Shown in pieces: positions 43,604 through 50,059 of a stretch of DNA of 64,000 nucleotides. Under the pieces are notes generated by a model. It was not told where the DNA came from, did no database searches, and worked only from the letters and a program-made list of their open reading frames with translations. This DNA comes from an uncultured Bacteroidia bacterium. Its GTDB lineage: Bacteria; Bacteroidota; Bacteroidia; Bacteroidales; UBA932. The stretch is taken from assembly GCA_902790635.1 (NCBI GenBank), contig CADASN010000003.1, positions 62,001-126,000 on the forward strand. The letters are read 5' to 3'. Position 1 is the first letter of the stretch. The number at the start of each line of letters is the position of its first letter. Position numbers and translations under genes: made by a program.

Positions 43604-45285
43604 AACATTTAGGAATTGATACATTGAGATGCGTCTGGGGCCCTTGTGGGGCCTTTTTCTGCTGTTGTGCTTTGGCGCTTTTTTTTGTCGCCAGTCCTGT
43701 TTTCGCTGACGAAGCGGACTCCTCTTCTATCGAATATCTCACCTTGGATCCAGAAGCAGTGACCGGAGAAAGTCTTGGATTCGCTTCCGCCGTGCTTCGG
43801 AATCCCTCGGACGGCTCGCTGTGGATCGGTATGTCGGAGAAAGGATTGCTTCGGATCGGCAGAAACGGGCGGAGAATCCGATATACGCAACAAAGCGGGC
43901 ATCTGCCTTCTGATCATGTCAAGGGAATGTGCGTTACATCGGAGGGAGAATTGTTTATTCTGAATGCCGATGGTGTTGTCACATGTTATTCCTCTGTAGA
44001 GGGCTTCCATTCTCTTAAAGGGCTCCCCGGCCCGGTGGTTTCGTTGTCTTCGCAGGGTAATCGTGTTTATTTTCTTCTCGATACCGGCGCTGTATACTGT
44101 TTGCCGGATGGCACGTCTCTATCTTTATATACGGACCTTGGCAAGCCGGCGCTTTTCTTAATTTCTCCTGCTGACGGTTCTTTGTTGATTGCCGGGGCCG
44201 GTGGTTCGGTCGTTTCGGTATCTGACGGGAAGCCTTCTGCTCTGCCGCTTCTTCCTGAAGTTGCGAACGCCATCCTGCTTTCGTCTGACAATACGCTTTG
44301 GGCCGGAACAGATGCGGGGCTTTATCATTTGTCTGAGGGCAAGTGGGTCTTTTTTGACACGCATGCTATGCTGCCCTCCAGTCGGATTGTCTCCCTTGCG
44401 GAAGACTCCCATAATCGTCTTCTGGTGGCGACAGGACGCGGCCTGTGCTGGATTGATGTTTCAAATTCTAATGTTTCAAAATCTGAAACGCTCTATTCTG
44501 ACGAGACTTTTCTGCCCCTTTCCTCATCTGTTGACTCTAATCGTGTTTGCTATATTGGTGGTGTCCGTGGGGTTGTTGCCGCCTCGCTTGACGGTTCTTT
44601 TTCGCTGACTCCCTGGGTTGCCCCTGAGCCCGATGGTCCTGACCCGTCCGGACATAAGCCTGCTTCCTGGTTACTTTATATTCTTTCTGTCCTTGCCGGT
44701 TTTTGTATCAGTTTTGTTTTTTATTTCCGCCGGCGTCGTGCTCCCGAAACTCCTGTCAAGCCAACTGATATTCCTGTAGAAATCGTCCCTGCGGCCCCGG
44801 AGACCCCTGTCCTTTCTGCGGAACAGACTGATTCTATAACTACGCCAGAGCGTCCTTCTGTACGCCGTTCATCTTCCGTCCGTGCGAATTCCGCATCCTC
44901 TACTTCCTCCCTTTCTTCAGATGATTATTTTAAACTTCTTGATAATCTGGATGATAATCCGCAAGATTCTTTTGTCAAAGACGTTTACGATATCATAAAA
45001 TCATCTTACACGGATTCCAAGCTCTCCGTCGAGGACATTGCCGGCAAGCTGAATCTGACCCGGGTCCATGTCAATCGTAAGTTGCAGGCTTCCCTGGGTG
45101 TTTCCCCTTCGTCCCTGCTCAAAGCCTATCGCATGCGACTTGCTGCTACGATGATTTTACAAAATGAGATTCCGGTCTCTGAGATTGCATCCCGGACCGG
45201 CTTTTCCTCGGGCTCCTATTTCTCCTCTGCTTTCAAGGACTTCTTCGGCAAGTCTCCTTCCGAATATTATAGTACAAATAAATAA
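43600..45285 (+). CDS. Beta-propeller, transmembrane, AraC-HTH regulator without kinase
   Basis: A 561-residue one-protein sensor-regulator: signal or anchor segment (about 18-36), a periplasmic domain of two-component-regulator propeller repeats (about 55-335; GSLWIGMSEKGLLRIGRNG, NTLWAGTDAGLYHLSEGKW, NRLLVATGRGLCWID), one membrane helix (about 356-376), a Ser/Pro-rich linker, and an AraC helix-turn-helix pair (about 463-558). The HisKA, HATPase and receiver parts of hybrid two-component systems are absent. The start appears to be TTG at 43600 overlapping the upstream TGA. Codon use is AT-richer than neighbours. Confidence 0.82.
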   Translation: MKHLGIDTLRCVWGPCGAFFCCCALALFFVASPVFADEADSSSIEYLTLDPEAVTGESLGFASAVLRNPSDGSLWIGMSEKGLLRIGRNGRRIRYTQQSGHLPSDHVKGMCVTSEGELFILNADGVVTCYSSVEGFHSLKGLPGPVVSLSSQGNRVYFLLDTGAVYCLPDGTSLSLYTDLGKPALFLISPADGSLLIAGAGGSVVSVSDGKPSALPLLPEVANAILLSSDNTLWAGTDAGLYHLSEGKWVFFDTHAMLPSSRIVSLAEDSHNRLLVATGRGLCWIDVSNSNVSKSETLYSDETFLPLSSSVDSNRVCYIGGVRGVVAASLDGSFSLTPWVAPEPDGPDPSGHKPASWLLYILSVLAGFCISFVFYFRRRRAPETPVKPTDIPVEIVPAAPETPVLSAEQTDSITTPERPSVRRSSSVRANSASSTSSLSSDDYFKLLDNLDDNPQDSFVKDVYDIIKSSYTDSKLSVEDIAGKLNLTRVHVNRKLQASLGVSPSSLLKAYRMRLAATMILQNEIPVSEIASRTGFSSGSYFSSAFKDFFGKSPSEYYSTNK

Positions 45286-45309
45286 GCGACCCGGTGTAGG
45301 TCGCTTATT
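45281..45309. terminator. Bidirectional terminator between the regulator and rpsU
   Basis: An 11-bp stem (AATAAGCGACC, 45281-45291, with 45299-45309) that includes the regulator's stop codon; U-rich on both sides. Confidence 0.85.
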
Positions 45310-45330
45310 ATATTTTAAGGTGTACAGGGC

Positions 45331-45522
45331 TTACTCCTCTTCCAGACGCAGGTGCTGGACATAGATGGCCTTCTGCTTCGCAATGCGGCGAATCTCCGAC
45401 GGTTTCTGGAAATTCTTGCGGGCGCGCATCTCGCGGACGGCACCGGTCTTTTCGAACTTACGCTTGAACTTCTTGAGCGCGCGCTCGATGTTTTCGCCTT
45501 CTTTTACGGGTACGATGATCAT
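45331..45522 (-). CDS. rpsU: 30S ribosomal protein S21
   Basis: Small basic protein (63 residues, MIIVPVKEGENIERALKKFK) of the 30S platform next to the 16S 3' end. In Bacteroidota, S21 with S6 and S18 helps hide the anti-Shine-Dalgarno. This gene has a strong Shine-Dalgarno (45540 to 45531) even though the rest of the window lacks them, which fits a described autoregulatory loop in which S21-poor ribosomes with a free anti-SD translate rpsU. A TACCTTTG promoter lies just upstream. Confidence 0.96.
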   Translation of the reverse strand: MIIVPVKEGENIERALKKFKRKFEKTGAVREMRARKNFQKPSEIRRIAKQKAIYVQHLRLEEE

Positions 45523-45530
45523 TGCTATTA

Positions 45531-45540
45531 CACCTCCTTT
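45531..45540 (-). promoter_or_regulatory. Strong Shine-Dalgarno of rpsU
   Basis: Minus-strand AAAGGAGGTG ends 8 bases before the ATG at 45522. It is the only extended Shine-Dalgarno I noticed in front of a gene here, and is expected to control S21 synthesis. Confidence 0.85.
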
Positions 45541-45553
45541 TTCTTTGGGGATG

Positions 45554-45561
45554 CAAAGGTA
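45554..45561 (-). promoter_or_regulatory. rpsU -7 box
   Basis: TACCTTTG on the minus strand (45561 to 45554) with TTG 19 bases upstream; the leader of about 25 bases has room for the Shine-Dalgarno. Confidence 0.6.
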
Positions 45562-45566
45562 GCAAT

Positions 45567-46271
45567 TTATTTTAACAATCCAACAAATTCTTTCATTCCT
45601 TCTGTCGCCACCTTTTTGATGTGCTTGACCCTTTTGTCAAAAATACGCACCTCGGCAGGATCGATCAGCCAGACAGGCGCGTCGGCCCGGGCGTAACGGT
45701 ACAGGCCTGCCGCCGGATACACCTGCAGGGAGGTGCCGACAATCAGCACGATGTCGGCTTGCGAGACCAGTTCCACGGCGCGCTCAATCTTCGGTACGGC
45801 TTCGCCGAAAAACACGATGTGCGGCCGGTATTGTGCGCCGTTGGGGGCCTTGTCACCGAGATGCACGGCATCATAGCCGATGTCAACGACATATTTCTCC
45901 GAGAATCCGTCGTAATCGTTGCAGGTGTTCTCCGGACGGATTTTGGTAGCTTCACCATGCAGATGGACGACATGGGTGGAGCCTGCCCGTTCGTGAAGAT
46001 TGTCCACGTTCTGGGTAATCACGTCCACCAGGTAATCCTTTTCCAGCCCGGCGATGAGGCGGTGGGCTTCGTTGGGCTGGACCTCGCGGAGTTTCTCCCG
46101 CTGCATGTTGTAGAAGTCGAGCACGAGCCCGGGATCCCGGGCCCAGCCTTCGGCCGAGGCGACCACCATCGGGTCGTAATTGTCCCAGAGACCACCGTTG
46201 TCCCGGTAGGTCCCCAGACCACTTTCGGCGCTGACGCCGGCGCCGGTCAGAACAGCTATCCTTTTTTTCAT
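45567..46271 (-). CDS. Sirtuin (NAD-dependent protein deacylase), CobB/Sir2 family
   Basis: NAD-dependent lysine deacylase of 234 residues. The NAD site is LTGAGVSAESGLGTYRDNGG, TQNVDNLHERAGS and VVHLHGEATK, where the LHG His is catalytic; FFGEAVP and GTSLQVYPAAGLYRYA follow. The usual zinc-binding Cys-x2-Cys pairs are missing: only one Cys lies in the small domain (RPENTCNDY). Such zinc-less forms are common in Bacteroidota, to my knowledge. The start at 46271 overlaps the stop of the AAA ATPase gene (ATGA). Confidence 0.9.
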   Translation of the reverse strand: MKKRIAVLTGAGVSAESGLGTYRDNGGLWDNYDPMVVASAEGWARDPGLVLDFYNMQREKLREVQPNEAHRLIAGLEKDYLVDVITQNVDNLHERAGSTHVVHLHGEATKIRPENTCNDYDGFSEKYVVDIGYDAVHLGDKAPNGAQYRPHIVFFGEAVPKIERAVELVSQADIVLIVGTSLQVYPAAGLYRYARADAPVWLIDPAEVRIFDKRVKHIKKVATEGMKEFVGLLK

Positions 46272-47425
46272 GCGAAAGACATGTTGAAATAATACTTGCG
46301 TACCCAGTACTCGAAGAGCGGATCCAGGAGGATGGGGTTGTCGTCCTCGTCGAAGGTAACGATCTCTTTTTTGCAAAGGGCGTCCTTGAGGCGCCGGACG
46401 TTGGCCGAGGAATTGAGGGCGTACTGGCGGATGACCTCGGCGCTGCTGAAACGGACATGCCCGTCCAGGATGGCGCGCAGCAGGCTTACCTGGAAGGTGG
46501 TCAGGTCGTTCATCGTGGCGATGAAGCGCGGTTCGTGGATGGCAAGCATGCTGTTGAGCGCCTCCGTAAGGGTCTGTTCCATGATGTAGCCGCGGGTCAG
46601 GGAGTCGCAGATGGCGCTGAAGTGGTTGATATACCAGATGTTGTCCCGGAACAGTTTGCACACGCCCAGCAGGAGTTCGCGGTCGATCACCTTGCCGGTG
46701 GCCAGGAAACCCCGGACGACGTGGTCCATGATCTCCTTGGTTTCGATGGGGGTGATCCGGATGCGCTCCACGCGACGCCAGAACCAGCGCTTGATGCTGA
46801 AAATCTCATGCATCGCATTGACCTGGGAGCCGAGGAAGACATAGGAAGCCTGGCCGGACAGTTCTTCGGGCAGGGCCTTGAAGATATTCTCGAGGATGCG
46901 GCAGGCGCGGTCGCCGTCTTCCGTGAGCATGACATTCTGGAATTCGTCGATCACGACGACGCGCGAAACGCCGGACTGCGCTCCGAGCCGATAGGGAAGC
47001 AGAAAGGCGGCGCGCAGGTCTTCGTCGTCCAGTTCCCATGCGGGAGACAGGACCTCGCCGCAGGCATCGAACCTTGCCCGGTCAAATACCAGGTGCGTCC
47101 CCTGCAGCAGTTCCCCGGCTGTGCGGGCGAATTCGTCAGGACTGCTCCCGGCGGTGCGCAGCGTGCTGGAGGCCAGCCGGAGGGTGAGGTCCGCCAGGCT
47201 TCGGACGTCCAGCAGGGAGAGCTGGACGGGGACGAACTGCCGGCCCGAGGATTTCATCTGGAGGAAACTCTGCTGGACCAGGGATTTCCTCCCGGTTTTG
47301 GGAGCTTCGTAGATGACGACATTCTCTCCCTGGGCAAGCAGATTGGCAAAGATCCGGGTTTCATTGGCCCGGCCGAGGTACTGCCTGCCTGTGACGGGTT
47401 TGTTGTACTGAAATGCGCTTTCCAT
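46268..47425 (-). CDS. AAA-type ATPase with C-terminal winged helix, degenerate P-loop
   Basis: A 385-residue ATPase of the archaeal-ATPase/STAND-like type (AAA_34-like family). The Walker A is EAPKTGRKSLV, with Lys47 kept but the glycines altered; Walker B is VVVIDEFQNV with Asp160-Glu161. A C-terminal winged-helix-like domain (about 300-385; FSSAEVIRQYALNSSANVRR) resembles DNA- or partner-binding wHTHs in this family. No transposon genes are near. Function unknown; it is coupled to the sirtuin by a four-base overlap. Confidence 0.8.
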   Translation of the reverse strand: MESAFQYNKPVTGRQYLGRANETRIFANLLAQGENVVIYEAPKTGRKSLVQQSFLQMKSSGRQFVPVQLSLLDVRSLADLTLRLASSTLRTAGSSPDEFARTAGELLQGTHLVFDRARFDACGEVLSPAWELDDEDLRAAFLLPYRLGAQSGVSRVVVIDEFQNVMLTEDGDRACRILENIFKALPEELSGQASYVFLGSQVNAMHEIFSIKRWFWRRVERIRITPIETKEIMDHVVRGFLATGKVIDRELLLGVCKLFRDNIWYINHFSAICDSLTRGYIMEQTLTEALNSMLAIHEPRFIATMNDLTTFQVSLLRAILDGHVRFSSAEVIRQYALNSSANVRRLKDALCKKEIVTFDEDDNPILLDPLFEYWVRKYYFNMSFA

Positions 47426-47429
47426 ATCG

Positions 47430-47437
47430 CAAATTTA
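47430..47437 (-). promoter_or_regulatory. -7 box abutting the ATPase start
   Basis: Minus-strand TAAATTTG is 4 bases from the ATG at 47425: another nearly leaderless arrangement. Confidence 0.55.
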
Positions 47438-47474
47438 GTAACAATGATGTTAGCAAGCAAAATTAATAAAATAT

Positions 47475-47505
47475 TTTGCAGAAACGGGAATTTTGCGTAA
47501 ATTCG
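47475..47505 (+). promoter_or_regulatory. rplU-rpmA promoter
   Basis: TTTG (47475-47478), 19 bases, TAAATTCG (47498-47505), one mismatch to the -7 consensus. Confidence 0.55.
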
Positions 47506-47511
47506 CAGCCC

Positions 47512-47599
47512 AAAAACTATTTGATGACCGCTAAGCCATTGATAAAGAGCTGTCTTGAGGCAGACGCTTACGGCCGAAACTTTTTAACAAGTTTTACTT
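47512..47599 (+). promoter_or_regulatory. rplU leader
   Basis: About 90 untranslated bases precede L21, much longer than other leaders here. Short complementary parts (AGCTGTCTTGAGGCAGACGCT) could fold. Autoregulation by L21 or a leader RNA is possible but not shown. Confidence 0.35.
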
Positions 47600-47911
47600 A
47601 TGTATGCAATCGTAGACATTGCAGGCCAGCAGTTTAAGGTTGAAGCTGGCAACGAGATCTTTGTGCAGCGGCTCGCCGATGCCAAGGGTGCTGATGTGGA
47701 GTTCAAGAAGGTCCTCCTTGTCGCGGATGACGCGGCTGTCAAGGTGGGCGCTCCCTATGTAGAGGGTGCCGTGGTCAAGGCCACCGTCCTCGAAGATGAT
47801 GCAAAGGCTGACAAAGTGCTGGTCTTCAAGAAGATCCGCCGCAAGGGCTTCCAGAAGCTGAATGGTCACCGTCAGAAACTTACCAAGATCAAAATCAACG
47901 AAATCGCTTAA
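47600..47911 (+). CDS. rplU: 50S ribosomal protein L21
   Basis: Large-subunit assembly protein, 103 residues, typical length. The sequence [20 protein letters not shown] and the conserved C-terminal [19 protein letters not shown] contact 23S rRNA. It is first in the standard rplU-rpmA operon, 5 bases before rpmA. Confidence 0.97.
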   Translation: MYAIVDIAGQQFKVEAGNEIFVQRLADAKGADVEFKKVLLVADDAAVKVGAPYVEGAVVKATVLEDDAKADKVLVFKKIRRKGFQKLNGHRQKLTKIKINEIA

Positions 47912-47916
47912 GAGTT

Positions 47917-48153
47917 ATGGCACACAAAAAAGGTCAATCCAGTTCCAAGAACGGTCGTGAGTCGCAGAGCAAGCGCCTGGGTCTCAAGAAATTCGGCGGC
48001 GAGGTCGTGAAAGCCGGCAATATCATCAATCCTGACCGTAATGTCGGGATGGGCAAGGACCACACGCTGTATGCCCTCATTGACGGTACGGTGAAGTTCA
48101 CCCGCAAGCGGGAGAACAAATCCTACGTGTCGGTCGTCCCGTTTGAGAACTAA
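47917..48153 (+). CDS. rpmA: 50S ribosomal protein L27, lacking the RQRG loop
   Basis: L27 lies at the peptidyl-transferase centre, its N-terminus touching the tRNA acceptor ends. The 78 residues start [20 protein letters not shown], as expected, and continue [20 protein letters not shown]. Between them, the normally conserved segment containing RQRGT and a PG pair is missing: AGNII is followed directly by NPDR and NVG, leaving a protein about 8-10 residues short. The reading frame is intact on both sides, so this is an in-frame loss, not a frameshift. Confidence 0.92.
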   Translation: MAHKKGQSSSKNGRESQSKRLGLKKFGGEVVKAGNIINPDRNVGMGKDHTLYALIDGTVKFTRKRENKSYVSVVPFEN

Positions 48154-48181
48154 TCTCGGAGGGATAGAAAGATGGATCAAG

Positions 48182-48211
48182 GAACCCACACTTCGAGACA
48201 GGTGTGGGTTC
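48182..48211 (+). terminator. rpmA terminator
   Basis: A 10-bp stem (GAACCCACAC, 48182-48191, with 48202-48211), 10-base loop, then TTTTT, just before serS. Confidence 0.85.
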
Positions 48212-48230
48212 TTTTTAATAGAAAGTAACT

Positions 48231-49502
48231 ATGTTGACACTCAAGATGCTTCGCGATGACCCGCAAGCCGTCGTCGCGAAATTGAAAATCAAGAATTTCG
48301 ACGCGCAGCCGATCGTGGACAAGGTGCTCGAACTCGATGCGCGCCGCCGCAGTCTCCAGACGGAGAGCGACGCACTGCTTGCACAGCAGAAGCAGAAGGC
48401 GGCCGAGATCGGCGGCCTGATGAAGCAGGGACTCCGGGATGCCGCTGAAGCCGTCAAGGCTGAAGTGGCGGTGCTCAAGGCCCGTTCCGGCGAATTGCTG
48501 GCCTGGATGGACGAAGCTTCCGCCGAGCTGGACCGCCAGCTCGTGCTGATGCCCAATACCCCGTGCGACCTGGTCAAGCCCGGCTTGGGAGCCGAGGACA
48601 ACGAGGTGGTCAAGATGGGCGGTCCCGATGTGCATCTGCCGGAGGGCGCGCTTCCGCACTGGGAGCTCGCGAAAAAGTACGACATCATCGACTTCGACCT
48701 GGGTGTCAAGATTACCGGTGCCGGCTTCCCGGTCTATAAGGGCAAGGGTGCCAAACTTCAGCGTGCGCTGATCAATTTCTTCCTGGACTGCAATACGGAG
48801 GCAGGCTACAAGGAGGTTGAACCTCCCGTGATGGTCAACGCCGCATCCGGTTTCGGTACGGGCCAGCTCCCCGACAAGGAAGGCCAGATGTACCACGCCA
48901 ACCTCGATGATTTCTACATGGTCCCGACGGCCGAAGTGCCTGTCACCAACATCTTCCGTGACGTGATCCTCGGCGCAGACGAGATCCCGCAGCGCCTGAC
49001 GGCTTACACGCCGTGTTTCCGCCGCGAGGCAGGCTCTTACGGCAAGGATGTGCGCGGCCTGAACCGCCTGCATCAGTTCGACAAAGTCGAGATCGTGCGT
49101 GTGGAGAAGCCGGAGGATTCTTATGCTGCCCTCGATGCGATGGTGGCCCACGTGGAATCCATCGTGAACAAACTGGGTCTCAAATACCGGATCCTGCGGC
49201 TCTGTGGCGGTGATATGAGTTTCACTTCCGCCATTACCTACGACTTCGAACTTTGGTCCGCCGCCCAGCAGCGCTGGCTGGAGATCTCCTCCGTATCCAA
49301 TTTCGAGACCTACCAGGCCAACCGGCTGCACCTGCGCTACCGCGACGAGGCGGGCAAGACCCAGCTCGCGCACACGCTCAACGGCAGTTCCCTGGCTCTT
49401 CCGCGTGTTGTGGCCGCCCTCCTCGAGGACAACCAGACTCCGGACGGAATCATCATCCCGGAGGTCCTGCGTCCTTATACCGGTTTTGATAAAATTGACT
49501 AA
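48231..49502 (+). CDS. serS: Seryl-tRNA synthetase
   Basis: Class II synthetase of 423 residues, which also supplies Ser-tRNA for selenocysteine where used. An N-terminal coiled-coil arm (about 30-100) grips the tRNA long variable arm. The core holds motif 2 (TPCFRREAGSYGKDVRGLNR) and motif 3 (LNGSSLALPRVVAALLEDNQ), with VPTAEVPVTN for ATP and serine binding. It begins 20 bases after the L27 terminator and its end overlaps the ruvC start. Confidence 0.97.
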   Translation: MLTLKMLRDDPQAVVAKLKIKNFDAQPIVDKVLELDARRRSLQTESDALLAQQKQKAAEIGGLMKQGLRDAAEAVKAEVAVLKARSGELLAWMDEASAELDRQLVLMPNTPCDLVKPGLGAEDNEVVKMGGPDVHLPEGALPHWELAKKYDIIDFDLGVKITGAGFPVYKGKGAKLQRALINFFLDCNTEAGYKEVEPPVMVNAASGFGTGQLPDKEGQMYHANLDDFYMVPTAEVPVTNIFRDVILGADEIPQRLTAYTPCFRREAGSYGKDVRGLNRLHQFDKVEIVRVEKPEDSYAALDAMVAHVESIVNKLGLKYRILRLCGGDMSFTSAITYDFELWSAAQQRWLEISSVSNFETYQANRLHLRYRDEAGKTQLAHTLNGSSLALPRVVAALLEDNQTPDGIIIPEVLRPYTGFDKID

Positions 49503-50055
49503 GGAAAAAGTCATTTTGGGCATCGATCCCGGAACCAATCTTCTTGGTTTCGGGATCGTGCGCGTCGATGCGGCCGGCCATCCCCATTTCGTGGATATGG
49601 GGGTCGTGGATCTGCGCAAGGTCGATTCCGCTTACGACAAATTGGAGATCATCCGCGAGAAGGTGGGTGCCCTGTGCGACCTCCATCACCCGGACGACAT
49701 GGCGGTCGAATCTCCTTTCTATGGCAAGAACGCCCAGGTCATCCTGAAACTGGGCCGTGCGCAGGGGGCGGCGATGGTCGCCGGACTGGAGCGCGGGGCC
49801 CGCATTTTCGAATACGCTCCGCGAAAAGCCAAAATGACCATCTGCGGCAACGGGGCGGCTTCCAAGGAGCAAGTTTCCCTGATGGTTCAGCGTACGCTTG
49901 GCATAAAAATTGATAGTAAATACCTCGACGCTACAGACGCTCTCGCCTTAGCGATGTGCCATTTCTACCAATTAAGCAATCCACTTGCCTCCGCGCAGGC
50001 AGCTACAAGTTGGGAGCGTTTTGTCGTGTCAAATCCGGAGCGCATTAAAAAGTAG
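49495..50055 (+). CDS. ruvC: Holliday-junction endonuclease RuvC
   Basis: Resolves four-way junctions in recombination, with RuvAB. The 186 residues have the RNase-H-fold acidic residues: Asp11 in LGIDPGT, Glu72 in AVESPF, and Asp145 and Asp148 in DATDALALAMCHF. No ATG precedes the conserved start; the only plausible codon is TTG at 49495, overlapping serS by eight bases. Length is near normal. No ruvA or ruvB is adjacent. Confidence 0.9.
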   Translation: MTKEKVILGIDPGTNLLGFGIVRVDAAGHPHFVDMGVVDLRKVDSAYDKLEIIREKVGALCDLHHPDDMAVESPFYGKNAQVILKLGRAQGAAMVAGLERGARIFEYAPRKAKMTICGNGAASKEQVSLMVQRTLGIKIDSKYLDATDALALAMCHFYQLSNPLASAQAATSWERFVVSNPERIKK

Positions 50056-50059
50056 TAGT

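Noticed and set aside
46272..46661. N-terminal extension of the sirtuin
   Set aside because: It overlaps the ATPase gene in another frame and has no family similarity; the conserved start at 46271 fits Sir2 proteins.
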